This document shows, piece after piece, positions 35,066 through 46,235 of a DNA stretch of 64,000 nucleotides. The notes beneath the pieces were generated by a model. The model was not told the DNA's origin, searched no databases, and was given only the letters and a program-made list of their open reading frames with translations. Both the position numbers and the translations under genes were made by a program. Every line of letters begins with the position of its first letter. Within the stretch, counting starts at the first letter, position 1. The stretch lies in contig NW_025947503.1 of the NCBI RefSeq assembly GCF_000764305.2, positions 50,321-114,320 on the forward strand, given 5' to 3'. The DNA comes from Hyalella azteca. Taxonomy: Eukaryota; Arthropoda; Malacostraca; Amphipoda; Hyalellidae.

Positions 35066-35404
35066 ATGGAGTCTCTAGGCAACATAGAGATCACCATATA
35101 GGTTCGTCGGGAATCTCATTTGATGCCATAATAATGTCATTATAATCATCATAATACTATGATAATAACGTTATGTTTCATTCATTTACCTAGTATGCAA
35201 ATAAAATATTATTACGATGATGGAGTAATAATGCAGAATCTTTATTTTAATAATAATATATTTAATAATATTAATGTGATGATAGTATGAGTGAAAAAGG
35301 ACTGCTTCCTTTTAAATAGTTTTTAGGTTCAATTCAATTACCTTGTGCTGTTGACATCAAAATTAATTTAATGTAACTGGATTAAATTACAGCGCTTCCT
35401 GCAG

Positions 35405-35550
35405 GTGCAGAGTTAAGCGTTTCGATGGCGGCATCAGGACGGCTGCAGGCGTCGCGGCTCTGGCAGCCGTCGCGGCCTCAGCGGACCTGCTCATCCGCCT
35501 CGAGGCCCCGCTGGACCTCAGCGCCCTGCGGGGCAAATATCTTCACCTCG
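35405..35550 (+). CDS. NLR exon C2 (copy 1)
   Basis: 146 nt between CCTGCAG and CTCG|GTCAGT. Reads CRVKRFDGGIRTAAG, then LLIRLEAPLDLSALRGKYLHL, the C-exon signature shared with C1 and C1'. This exon is absent from the second duplication copy. Confidence 0.75.
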
Positions 35551-36558
35551 GTCAGTATTACCAGCGGGAATATCAGTGTCGTTGTTAGGAGTATCAGTGA
35601 TACCTGCGGGTGGTGCGTTGGATTTGGAATTTTACATAATAAAATTTATTGTTATTTTTTAATCATTTTAGTCAATATTATTAACATTTTTTTATTTACG
35701 ATTAAGAAATTCTTTCAATTATAGCTTGTTATAATTTATTAACAATTAAATTAATAATAATTTAATGTTTTTTATAATTTTGATATAATTATAATATTTT
35801 GGCGTTGGCGTCCGTGACAGCCCGAGCAGCTCCTGCTGTGTGAAAAATGATGACGCGTGCTGCTCTAGCGACAAGCGTGCTGCTCTAGCGTCAAGCGTGC
35901 TGCTCTAGCGACAAGCGTGCTGCTCTAGCGACAAGCGTGCTGCTCCAGCGACAAGCGTGCTGCTCTAGCGACAAGCGTGCTGCTCTACTCTAGCAACTCC
36001 CGTGCTGCTCCAGCAACACCCGTGCTGCTCTAACAACAGCTGTGCTACACTAGCGACACTCATGCGGTGTGGTCGTCTGAACGCCCTTAGAACCTGTTGC
36101 TCCGACTGCTCTGTCGCCGCCTTCACGTTACAAGTAATTCGCGTTAGGTTCTTAGGACGTATGTGAGTGGTGCACTGGGACGAGGAGACTTGCTATGGAG
36201 TGCAGGGGATCGTGAAGACTTTAGAGTGCAGAAGGACAAGGAGACTTGCTAAGAGGTGCCAGGACAAGAATAGTGGTTGAAGAGTAGAAAAGGACGAGAG
36301 TAATTGCTATGTAGTTTAGGAGGACTTGCAGTCCTGCAGAAGAATGCACAAGGACCCGTAGGCTTGCATAGCAGAGTATGAGGACGCGCGTTTAGTCTGC
36401 TGAAGGCTCCATGAATGTTGGCAGGGACCCTATGCCCGCAGGCAGCGTTCGTCGGCTGATGCCTCTGACTTTTGTGATAAATGGGATTTAAGCGATAAAT
36501 ATTTGTAAAAATAATGATTGAAATTGACCAGTAAACTTCATTTGATTTTTTCTAACAG
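35551..36558 (+). other. Intron C2-D2, copy 1, with a 20-bp minisatellite
   Basis: At about 35860-36050 units of GCGACAAGCGTGCTGCTCTA repeat with period 20, about 9 times, decaying to the right. A looser repeat of about 55-60 bp (aggacgagGAGACTTGCTA-like) follows at 36160-36380. No further exon seen. Confidence 0.75.
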
Positions 36559-36706
36559 GTGTTCTAACGCCCGTGATGGACGCCTCCGTGAGAGCTGTGC
36601 CACTACCAGCCACGCCTTCCCCCGCTCTGCAAGTGTTCAGCCTGGTGGCCGGGAGCTGCGAGGCGGTGGCCCAGACGGTGCTGGCTTATGCCCCAAGCAG
36701 CAAGAT
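36559..36706 (+). CDS. NLR exon D2 (copy 1)
   Basis: 148 nt between TTTCTAACAG and AAGAT|GTCAGT, two bases in and phase 2 out. Reads VLTPVMDASVRAVPLPATP, then a helix GSCEAVAQTVLAYAPSSK. The Pro-rich first half is variable; the GS-C/W-EAV helix is conserved among all D exons, including the minus-strand one at 62649-62796. Confidence 0.8.
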
Positions 36707-37213
36707 GTCAGTCGCTTGCCTGACTATGATATGCGTCTTATCTTATCAGTCCATCCAACATCCAATACGAAACTGCTTCTCGTAATCACTTAGGCACCAC
36801 AAAATACTGTCATTATTATTGATGATTATTCTAGTTTGTGATAGGTTGATGGCAGAAGAGAGTTCATCGTTTGTTATGCCGGCGCCATTATTGAATCAAG
36901 TGAACCAGTTCCCATTAGACATAACAAACAAATAATTAGGAGTAATGATGAAATAAAATGACATATTTCTGGAGTTGCAGCCATTTACTGATCGGGATTG
37001 TGAATACTGTGAATTTGTTCCCAATTAAGGAGTTATGCGTCCCTTAACAGTATTGTAAATTTTTCAACGTCACCCTCGCATTGTGTTGACCTCTGGCCAG
37101 ATTAGTATTAATATATCGACGCACTTCCCGCTGGAGTGTGACTAGTGCTCACATTCCAACATTCAGTACAATTGTATTTATTTTTATTTAAATGACGTTG
37201 TAACGTCTCACAG
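36707..37213 (+). other. Intron D2-E2, copy 1
   Basis: Matches most of 46651-46985 in copy 2, with an extra block of about 170 bp near 36790-36960 not found there. Ends TAACGTCTCACAG. Confidence 0.6.
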
Positions 37214-37339
37214 GTACATGGCCATTTATATTGATAAGTCGGCGCTGAGCGCGGGGGAGGAGCGGCGGCTGCTGGCGCTGCTGCACGAGGAGGGCATCCG
37301 CACCGCCGATGCGGACGCCACGCGCAGCGAAGTCACATA
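37214..37339 (+). CDS. NLR exon E2 (copy 1), leucine-rich-repeat-like
   Basis: 126 nt, phase as in E1. Reads YMAIYIDKSALSAGEERRLL, then ALLHEEGIRT: strand, loop, helix, turn of a ribonuclease-inhibitor-type LRR. The apparent TAG at its end is not translated if the TA|GTGAGG donor is used, as the homologous GA|GTGAGG in copy 2 supports. Confidence 0.8.
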
Positions 37340-37602
37340 GTGAGGATGTGTGGGGATGAGAAGGCTATAGTGGGAGATGTTGAGGGTTAGGAAGGCTTCA
37401 GTGGCGTTATATATATAGATTGAATCGAATTTGATGACGGTAATAATAGTCGTTAAGGGATTACATGATATTGCCATGCAGTATTTATTATTAATCGAAG
37501 TCACTTCAGAGACAATGGGCGGAGATGTAATTTAAGTTATCGGTATTCACATTATCGTTATTTCGCCACTGTATCGCACTGACCTTCATTTCTTATTTGC
37601 AG

Positions 37603-37660
37603 TGCCGGTAACCTACGTCTCTTCATTTGTGATGAACCTCCTGTGACTTCCCGCCCGTGA
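37603..37660 (+). CDS. NLR terminal exon F2 with stop (copy 1)
   Basis: After TTATTTGCAG the phase from E2 gives AGNLRLFICDEPPVTSRP then TGA. It is the terminal form of exon F: strand then tail. The same exon, also ending in TGA, is at 47377-47434. No canonical AATAAA was found close downstream. Confidence 0.75.
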
Positions 37661-39970
37661 CTTGCCCCCGGCAATCAAGAAGTGGCGTCAGTCTCCAGGC
37701 GCGGACCAACCGCCATCCTGCAGCATCGGCGGATTGTGTGTGGGAGCCAGCGGTCCTGCTGTGTTGACAGTTGCTGGACGCCATAATGAGGCTGCCTCTT
37801 TGCTTGAGGCTTCCTCATTCCAAAACTCAAATGTCCCTGCTGAATTAGAGCTTTACAATATTTGAATGTGTTCACTACTAAGTATTGTTTCGATTGTTCT
37901 GTTCGAGTTTACAGTTTCATGTTCAAACATATAGTGGCTGCGAGCGATTCCCAGGCCTCAAGCTCTTTAGTGCACGCCTAAAACGGCAGGTAAACGGGTG
38001 CGCATTGTACGTTTGCCGAGACAGGCCAAGGGGCGGGCATTGAGCGTCCATTACCTTGTCACATGGGTGTTTTTGTCGCGTGCCTCGTTTTTTCCAGGTT
38101 AGCTTCTCTTCGATAAACATGCGCTACGTAGCTTCGGTTTACTAGTTTGCAGCACAGTAACTGACGCAATTATTGAATCATAATAATATGGATGCTCGAG
38201 TGAGTCGAGTAATGTGGATGCAGGGTTGCCAGATGGCCTATGAAAACGCTAAATCCAAACACAGAAAGGCTAAAAGAGGTCCACAATTCAATATTCAATA
38301 AGTTTGTTTGTTACGTTGAAAAAAGTAAATTATTTCTTTTTTTAATGTTATAAAATACAATAAGGAAGTCACGCTATCAGAAATTTTTGCCGGCCAATGA
38401 AATCGAAAAAACTTAATCATGGAATTTGTCGGAAATGAACTATCTGGCAAATCAGATCCTCAGGCATAATTGAAGGGTAAGGCAGGCAACGGCCGCACAG
38501 CAAATGAGAAATTAACGAAATTTTGGCATATTGAAGTGTGACCTCAGGATGAGTTGGCGAACATACGTAGCGAGATATCGTCTACTCCTGAACAATGTAA
38601 TTAATTTGTAGCAACTGATTTTGTAATTAATTTGCAGCATCTTCCAACTTTTTTCCATATTTTCACTATCTCCCGGCTTTGGGTACTAGTTTAAAATCAT
38701 TTGCTAATTTTATAATTAAATGTTCAACAATAATATTGATTCATACAAATTACTCACTGGCGCTTTGATTGCATGAGCTAACTTTTTTAATAACAACATG
38801 TTCATTGATTTTAAGATTGAATCAAATTAGAGTGGAATTGTGTTATTATGTTTAATATTACGAATACATTCCGATTTTCAAAAAATAAAATGATTACCTA
38901 GAAAAGGAACGGTCGAAAGCCCATCTCAGGATCGTATTTCATAGTCCAATTAAACCAAACAAAGATAACACTTGCTTAAATCTAGACAGTTTCTTATATA
39001 AATTGTAAAAACTTGTGGTGTCTGAAGCCGCTCCCAGCCTGAGAATGTAGACAGCTTTCATCGATATTTACCTGGTCAATAGGGGCGGCTGGTAAAAAAT
39101 CTAACATGAACGAAGGAAAACATGCGATGAAGAATGGGCCACAAAGTAAACTATTTCTGACAAGATTCAACAAATTGTAATTCATTTCGATCTTTATTTA
39201 CAAACCGCGAGCAGCGATGCTCAGTCTGGGGCTTGTGTTGGCGTGCTAACTGCGCTGGGTACCAGAGCACAGGCAGGATTTGAGTCTTTATTATTTCATT
39301 TAGCATTAAAATTGTTCATAATTTTCAATATTGTTCTTGATTTCCTCTCCACTGTTCCTGATTTTTTTCACTATTTCTGATTTTTTCTCTACTGATTCTA
39401 ATCTTTTTTTCTTCGTTTCAGTTAAAAATTATTATGGCTTCATAGCTGCTCACACCTGCGACCTTACGTTCCTGATTTTTGTCAATGTTTTTCCTGCGTT
39501 TCAAACAATAAATGAGATTCGTTGACAAGTCTTTCTGTCCTGAAGCCCCAAACGGAACGATTGGTTATGAATATACTTTTATTAATAACAACAAAATAAG
39601 TAAAACAAATATGCAACTAATTTGTGGTAAATTATCAGGTAGTCAAGAAGTTACTTACGTCACTCCTTAATATGCAACGTTGGAGCGAGAAGCATTCGCT
39701 GCGATTTATTTCGGTCAAGATGTTCAAATGAGGAGTTTAGTGTCAGCACAGTTCAGAAGATTTTTAAAACTGGGAATTGCACTTAATTTATCATTTCTTA
39801 ATGAATAAATTCCAAGCATCATATTTTTCACTTCATTCGTTGCATACCACAACCAATTTGTATGCTAACTATTCAGTAGTTAGCATTGAGCGTAGATGAA
39901 AATGATCACTTATTCATTTGCGAATATATATGAGAAAATGAATGCGACTCTCCCTCCGCACCAAATGGAT
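37661..39970. repeat. 3' flank shared with copy 2; duplication ends at about 39970
   Basis: This stretch aligns with 47435-49425 in copy 2. Blocks missing from copy 2 include about 37850-38140. Similarity stops at ATGGATTCA near 39970 (AAGGATTCA near 49426). No gene recognised within it. Confidence 0.7.
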
Positions 39971-40326
39971 TCAAATCAAATCGATTGTTGCTTTCTCGGA
40001 AAAACTAGCAATGAACAGAAATGAATATTTTTGTTGTAATATATATTACATATATATAAAATTATTCTTTTATATTCTAATATTAACAGGTAATATAAAT
40101 TTTCCCGACCAAATTCATGTCGTTTAGATACTTCAATCGGCCCCTAATTTAAGTGAACTATGAACCTCAACACAACTGTGAGCTAACAAGATGATGAACC
40201 GTTGAATGGTCACCGCCGCACTGATGGTTGCGTCTCCAACAGCTCAGCCGCGACGCCACACAATTCCTGGAACTGCGAGCACCAATTCCTGAACACAATT
40301 CCTGGAACTGCGAGCACCAATTCCTG
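39971..40326. other. Spacer between duplication copies
   Basis: Unique sequence ending in two copies of AATTCCTGGAACTGCGAGC at about 40262-40320. No coding signal. Confidence 0.5.
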
Positions 40327-40905
40327 AAGCGTTAGGAAGCACGGCGTTAGGAAGTACGGTGTTAGGAAGCACGGCGCTAAGAAGCACGGCGTTAGGAAGC
40401 ACGGCGTTAGGAAGCACGGCGTTGGGAAGCACGGCGTTGGGAAGCACGGCGTTAGGAAGCACGGCGCTAGGAAGCACGGCGTTAGGAAGCACGGCGTTAG
40501 GAAGCACCGCGCTAGGAAGCACCACGCTAGGAAGCACCACGCTAGGATGCACCACGCTAGAAAGCACCACGCTAGGAAGCACCACGCTAGGAAGCACCAC
40601 GCTAGGAAGCACTACGCTGGAAGCATCACGCTTGGAAGCACCACGCTAGGAAGCATCACGCTAGGAACCTTCACGCTAGGAACCTTCACGCTGGGAAGCA
40701 CTATATACGCTAGGAAGCACCACGCTGGGAAGCACCACGTTGGGAAGCACCACGCTAGGAAGCATCACGCTGGGAAGCACTACGCTAGGAAGCACCACGC
40801 TGGGAAGCACCACGTTGGGAAGCACCCCGCTGGGAAGCACCGCGCTAGGAAGCACCACGCTATGAAGCACCACGCTGGGAAGCACCCCGCTGGGAAGCTC
40901 TCCAT
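40327..40905. repeat. 15-bp minisatellite at the left end of duplication copy 2 (about 38 units)
   Basis: Units of AGGAAGCACGGCGTT in the left half shift to AGGAAGCACCACGCT in the right half at about 40510, so two subfamilies are juxtaposed. It matches 28997-29347. Confidence 0.93.
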
Positions 40906-41044
40906 TAGTCTAACTCCACAGCCCGGTTTTCTAATCGTTCTTAACGAGGTAACTATAATTACTTATTAATATATTATTAATCACAATTGCTTATCCAGCT
41001 TCTCTGGCGCTGACATCAAGACACCACCCACAATTCTGTCGCAG

Positions 41045-41193
41045 GTGTCAGCTCACTGAGCTGCGTTGCGGCATCAGCAGCGCAGCTGGGGTGGCCGCAG
41101 TGGAGTCCGTGGCTGCGGCCACAACTGAGCTGTACATCGCACTTCCCGCCCCCCTCAGCCTGCACGCCCTGCACGGCAAATATAAGCTCCTAT
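41045..41193 (+). CDS. NLR exon C1' (copy 2)
   Basis: 149 nt between CTGTCGCAG and CTAT|GTGAGG, same phase as C1. The last exonic base is T instead of G, which weakens the donor match. Reads CQLTELRCGISSAAG, then LYIALPAPLSLHALHGKY. There is no A or B exon between the end of copy 1 (37660) and here, and no NACHT exon, so copy 2 lacks the 5' part of the gene. Confidence 0.75.
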
Positions 41194-41469
41194 GTGAGGG
41201 CGGGTGGTTTGGGATATGCAGCCTTGCTAGAACTGCTGCAGCAGGACCAAGTTTAGCTTAACAGCCTCGTTCAGAGGATAACTCTAACAAGTTTGAGTTT
41301 ATTTGCATTAGTGACCAAGACCAAGATTACCAAGATTGTCCCCTCAAGAGTAGAGCCCCTGTGCACTACTGACCATGTAAGCCCCACGCGGGCTAACATG
41401 AACCACTTAGATCAACGCTGAGTGAAGGACTGGCCGACAAGATGGTCGAGTGTAGGCTGGCGAACACGC

Positions 41470-41906
41470 TACCAAGGCAACCAGACATCATGCTGGGTTG
41501 AAACCAGGCAATCATGCTGGGTTGCATCCAGACATCATGCTGGGTTGCAACCAGGCAAACATGCTGGGTTGCAACCAGGCAATCATGCTGGGTTGCAACC
41601 AGGCAATCATGCTGGGCTGCAACCAGGCAATCATGCTGAGTTGCAGCCAGGCAATCATGCTGGGGTGCAACCAGGCCATCATGCTGGGTTGCAACCATTC
41701 AATCATGCTGGGTTGCAACCAGGCAATCATGCTGAGTTGCAACCAGGCAATCATGCTGGGGTGCAACCAGGCCATCATGCTGGGTTGCAACCAGGCAATC
41801 ATGCTGGGTTGCAACCAGGCAATCATGCTGGGTTGCATCCAGGCAATCATGCTGATTTGCAACCAGTCAATCATGCAGGGGTGCAACCAGGTCATCATGC
41901 TGGGTG
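41470..41906. repeat. 24-bp minisatellite in intron C1'-D1' (about 18 units)
   Basis: Units contain AACCAGGCAATCATGCTGGG, as at 30950-31130. Frames through it (NHAGLQPG on plus) are by-products of a period divisible by three. Confidence 0.95.
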
Positions 41907-41994
41907 AGATTTGGGCGCCACTGTGACTGAATATTAGTATATGAGTTAGTAACAGTTGGCAGGCCAAGCAACAAGGCTGATTAACGGCTGACAG

Positions 41995-42775
41995 CAATGC
42001 ATTGAGTGCTGGCAGCCATGAAGTGAAGGCTGGCAGCCATGCTGTGAAGGCTGGCAGCCATGCTGTGAAGATTGACAACCACGCATTATAGGCTGTCAGG
42101 GATGCATTATAGGCTGTCAGCAACGCATTATTGGCGGGCAGCCATGCATTACAGGCTGCCAGCCATGCATTATAGGCTGTCAGCCATGCATTATTGGCCG
42201 GTAGCCATGCATTATTGGCCGGTAGCCATGCATTATAGGCTGGCAGCCATGCATTATAGGCAGACGGCCATGCTATATAGGCTGGCAGCCATGCAATATA
42301 GTCTGGCAGCCATGCATTATAGGCAGACTGCCATGCTATATGGGCTGGCAGCCGTGCATTATAGGCTGGCAGTCATGCATTATAGGCTGGCAGCCATGCA
42401 TTATAGGCAGACTGCCATGCTATATAGGCTGGCAGCCATGAATTATAGTCTGGCAGCCATGCAGTTAAGGCTGGTTGTCATGCAGCGTTGTCTGGCAGCC
42501 ATGAATTATATTCTGGCAGCCATGCAGTTAAGGCTGGTTGGTATGCAGCGTTGGCTGGCAGCCATGACTTATAGTCTGGCAGCCATACAGTTAAGGCTGG
42601 TTGGTATGCAGCGTTGACTGGCAGTCATGAATTATAGTCTGGCAGCCATGCAGTTAAGGCTGGTTGGTATGCAGCGTTGACTGGCAGCCATGAATTATAG
42701 TCTGGCAGCCATGCAGTTATGGCTGGCAGCCATAAAGCGTTGGCTGGTACCATGCAGTTATGGCAGGCAGCCATG
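41995..42775. repeat. 21-bp minisatellite in intron C1'-D1' (about 37 units)
   Basis: Units of GGCTGGCAGCCATGCATTAT repeat every 21 bp, with a longer pattern of two or three units visible near 42450-42720. The counterpart in copy 1 is missing, at the place where adapter sequence interrupts the assembly. Confidence 0.93.
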
Positions 42776-42891
42776 TAGTGATAGCTAACACTGGGTGAGT
42801 GCAGGGAGCTGTGCTGGGTGAAGTCTGGCCCTCGTGTTGCCATAAGCACAGCAGTGCCCACGCGTAATATTGGTCGTTGTTTGACTCGCAG

Positions 42892-43087
42892 TCGTGAGCA
42901 TTTGGCCGCTGGATGCTGCCTGGTGCCAGGAGGGGCACGACGCTGGGGTCGAGAGCCCGCCCAGCCCCCGAGCTGACGTGCGTCTGCCAGCCCTGCCCCC
43001 GCCGCATCTGTGTGTGTGGGGCGCCAGGCCCGGCAGCTGTGAGGCCATCGCCCGGGCCATCAACAAAGTCGCCCCGCACACCAAAAG
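42892..43087 (+). CDS. NLR exon D1' (copy 2)
   Basis: 196 nt between TTGACTCGCAG and AAAAG|GTTATT, phases as for D2 but with a longer Pro-rich first half (VSIWPLDAAWCQEGHDAG, then LPALPPPHLCVWG). The conserved helix GSCEAIARAINKVAPHTK follows. It shows what D1 of copy 1 should look like at its lost 5' end. Confidence 0.75.
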
Positions 43088-43626
43088 GTTATTTACTTCC
43101 TGTGATAGAGGAGGAAGCGTCTAGTTTTGTGATCGCTTAATTGCCTAAATCGCAAATTAATTGGAAATTAATAAGAAATAATAAACAACAAGAATTCTCA
43201 AAATCTTGATTGGAAACGTTTCATCAAATAAATCATATCATCCCGTGTCTCATGGCAACTTCCAATTTTAAAATTCCACTATCAGTGTTTTTAGACACTT
43301 GTCATAAACGCCAAAACCCGCAATTGGTTACTCTTGATTTGAATTGATAAAAGGTAGATTCATACGCCCGTGTAGATTTTCGTTGCCTTGACTACTATTT
43401 CAGTATTCTATCCTAAGTATGTATTCTGTCTATATCAGCTGTGTTTCTGGAAAATAGTTGTTTTCAATGATGCCATACTGCTAATGTATGAAAAATTTGA
43501 TTGTATTCCACACGCTTGTTCCACGGGACAAGCAGGTCCGGGAGACACGGGACATACGGCAGGTCCCTAAATCCAGCGACATGTTAGACGAGATCAGTGG
43601 ATGCTCATCTGTTGGTCCGTGTGCAG

Positions 43627-43752
43627 ACTGGGGAGCATATGGCTGTACCGCCCCAAGCTGGGAGAGGATGAGCTGCGGCAACTGCTGGAGGAACTGCAGC
43701 GCGAAGGCGTCCGCAGTGGCGCTGCTGGCAACACGCGACGCACAAGAGAACC
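43627..43752 (+). CDS. NLR exon E1' (copy 2), leucine-rich-repeat-like
   Basis: 126 nt after CCGTGTGCAG, ending CC|GTGAGT. Reads LGSIWLYRPKLGEDELRQLL then EELQREGVRS. One codon longer than E1. The strand differs (IWLYRPKL against IVLWDPEL) while the helix is identical, a difference in the surface-forming part. Confidence 0.75.
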
Positions 43753-43915
43753 GTGAGTCTCAGTAGATACCGACACACGTGCCGTGAGTCTCAGTAGATA
43801 CAGACACACGTGCCGTGAGTCTCAGTAGATACAGACTCACGTGCCGTGAGTCTCAGTAGATACAGACACACGTGCCGTGAGTCTCAGTAGATACCGACAC
43901 ACGTATCTACATTTT
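43753..43915. repeat. 31-bp splice-donor minisatellite, copy 2 (about 5 units)
   Basis: Same unit and same start at the exon E donor as 32104-32752, but about 5 rather than 21 units. Confidence 0.95.
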
Positions 43916-44212
43916 AGCTATTAATAATACATAGTATTAATAATACATTTAGGTATACAAAATATTGCAAATATTAATGCAGAAATTATTGAATTATTAG
44001 TTTTTCAGCTTATTGTTAATTGTCAATCAAAGTAATTTTTATTTAAAAAATCATTTCGTGTATAATTATTTCCGGCTGATAACATTTATGCAGTTAGTAT
44101 CAGCACTAAATTACTCACCTAATTGACAAACATTACTCAGTTGTTGATGAATGTTGAGTGCCACTAAACCAGCCTTCAATTAATACAAACTTGGCCCGTT
44201 AATTCCCGGTAG

Positions 44213-44260
44213 CGGCGGGGTTGAGCTTCACGTGACGGACGTCCTCCGTGACCCCGACGG
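44213..44260 (+). CDS. NLR exon F1' (copy 2), internal form
   Basis: 48-nt micro-exon between CCCGGTAG and GACGG|GTGAGT, reading GGVELHVTDVLRDPDG; one codon shorter than F1. The acceptor is TAG rather than CAG. Confidence 0.7.
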
Positions 44261-45249
44261 GTGAGTGGGGCTGGCTTGGCTGGGTGAGTGACTTGGGTGA
44301 TTTACTCTGCACTTGGGGAGTGACCTGGGGTGCTCAGGGTTCTCTGGGTAATCTACGTGGGTCAGCCCCTGGTCGTCTGGTGAGCATTGGGGATGACATT
44401 AACTTTACGTGGTGAGTGACCTTGAAGATTGGGGAGGTCATCCGGTGCTGCCAAAATGGCGGCCGCCATCGCACAGCTTTTAGATATCCCCGTAGCCTGG
44501 CCTGCAGTGGCCGGACACGCTACGTCCTGCCACCTGTCGTAAATGCCACCGCGTTCATTTCGAATATTTTATCATCGAACTTTATGATATTGTTTGAACT
44601 TTAAGACTAATTTATGCGACTTTTTAACTTTTTTCATGCAATTTTAACTTTAACGCAATAGTTTAATTGTATTAAGCAGAATTTTTTAGCTTCACACCCT
44701 AAAAAGAATTTTGTTGAATTTTGTCTTAAATGTTTACATAAACTAACGTATTTCTTGCTTAAAAATCAATCAATCAGTGATACAACAGTTATTTTGACAT
44801 TTTTTATCGAAACTTTTCTTCTTGGTTGTTTGCAATTGTTCGAGTTTTTAAACGTTTTACTTTCCAAATTTTAGTGAACGTAAAACTTTTGCAGTTAATT
44901 CATAGTTTTTGCAACATGCAGTGTTATTTCGAGTCTAGATCTATGGGATATTTTATTATTTTAAAATCTTTTATAGTTTTCTTTTTTTTATCCAACTTAT
45001 TTTGTCTACATAACTTGCATTATTGCGGAGCAGAATTGTGGATTTTGATTTCGTAAATACATTGAGTATTTACTCAGAAAATCGCTTTTTTTCTTCGAAA
45101 TTTCGAGTTTCTTACATTTTCTATTGATGAGACTTAAATCGTTCGTTGATTTTTTAATGTGAAACATAAACAAGTCTTGGATAGGCAATGCAAGTCTTGC
45201 CAAGCTCATTAGAGTTGAGCGGACTGCTTCAAGTCTCCTCCACTCACAG
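44261..45249 (+). other. Intron F1'-A2', copy 2
   Basis: Aligns with 33080-34228 but lacks a block of about 80-150 bp. Nothing coding seen. Confidence 0.6.
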
Positions 45250-45470
45250 GATTGTGGTGGCCGTACGCCAAGTCCTCACGCAACTGCAGTCCATCAACGC
45301 TGAGGACTTCGAGGCGCAGTGGCCAAAAGTGCAGCGCATCATGCAGGAAGCGGGCGCCTCAGCGCAGGACTGGCGGGAGGCGCTGCTGTGCCGCCCCCAC
45401 GAGGCGAGGCTCGCCATCACAGCCGCGCAGGCGACCAGGGCGGAGGACATTGAGTTCAGGATAACGTGCG
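45250..45470 (+). CDS. NLR exon A2' (copy 2), intact
   Basis: 221 nt between CACTCACAG and TGCG|GTGAGA. Reads IVVAVRQVLTQLQSINAEDF, a conserved WP, an ASAQDW segment and an EFRITCG end. It keeps the Trp codon that is TGA in copy 1. Confidence 0.8.
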
Positions 45471-45665
45471 GTGAGATGCCGGCTTGTTTGTGTATTTAAC
45501 GAACCTGTTAAATGAACCTAATTCAGCGTACGAAAAGCCAGACATTGGGCAGCAGAATTTTAGATGTGAGTCAGCTGACTGTTGTTTATTAAGAAAAACT
45601 ATTTATGTCGTTAGCATGCATGAAATAAAGTACACCGCAACTTCTTACAAGCGCGTATCCCGCAG

Positions 45666-45870
45666 GCCGTGACCTGGAGGCGGTTGCCCTGATGCTGCCA
45701 CACTCTGAAGACATGATGGTGACGGTGGAAGCGTCACCGGAAGTTCTGAGGACACCCGCGTGGCAGCAGATTACCCGGCACCACCGCGAGGTCTTGCGGC
45801 TCCGTCTTCCAGTCCTGGGCTTAGAGTTCCTGCCCTGCGACGACCTCCTTCAGCAGATGGTCGGCAGCAG
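45666..45870 (+). CDS. NLR exon B2' (copy 2)
   Basis: 205 nt, same boundaries as B2. Reads RDLEAVALMLPHSEDMMVTV, later LRTPAWQQITRHHRE and FLPCDDLLQQMVGS. Phase 2 out. Confidence 0.8.
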
Positions 45871-45914
45871 GTGAGGCGTCAACTCTTCCGCTTCCCGCCT
45901 TGCATGATAAATAT

Positions 45915-46235
45915 ATTAAATTTAATGTTATCAATGGCCATGCATGTGGTGTTGGATGATTTTAATGTTATCAATGGTCATGCATGTGGTGTTGGATGAG
46001 TTTAATGTTATCAATGGTCATGCATGTGGTGCTGGATGAGTTTAATGTTATCAGTGGTCATGCATGTGGTGTTGGATGAGTTTAATGTTATCAATGGTCA
46101 ACAAGCGTGCTGCTCTAGCAACAAACGTGCTGCTCTAGCAACAAACGTGCTGCTCTAGCGACAAGCGTGCTGCTCTAGTAACGCTCGTGCTGCTCTAGCG
46201 ACAAGCGTGCTGCTCTATAGACAAGCGTGCTGATT
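45915..46235. repeat. Fused 40-bp and 20-bp minisatellites; exon C2 is missing here
   Basis: 40-bp units (ATCAATGGTCATGCATGTGG) at about 45915-46097 pass directly, at TCAATGGTCA|ACAAGCGTG, into 20-bp units (GTGCTGCTCTAGCGACAAGC) to about 46235. In copy 1 these two arrays lie about 800 bp apart with exon C2 between them. A deletion joining the two arrays explains the loss of C2. Confidence 0.85.

Noticed and set aside
37322..37339. TAG at the end of exon E2 as the true stop of copy 1
   Set aside because: The homologous exon in copy 2 has no stop here, and a GTGAGG donor at the same place splices in frame to a terminal exon with a conserved TGA.
41422..42617. Long open frames through the 24-bp and 21-bp repeats (NHAGLQPG, HYRLAAM types)
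   Set aside because: They exist on both strands and in several frames because the periods are divisible by three; they lie in an intron and have no start or splice context.
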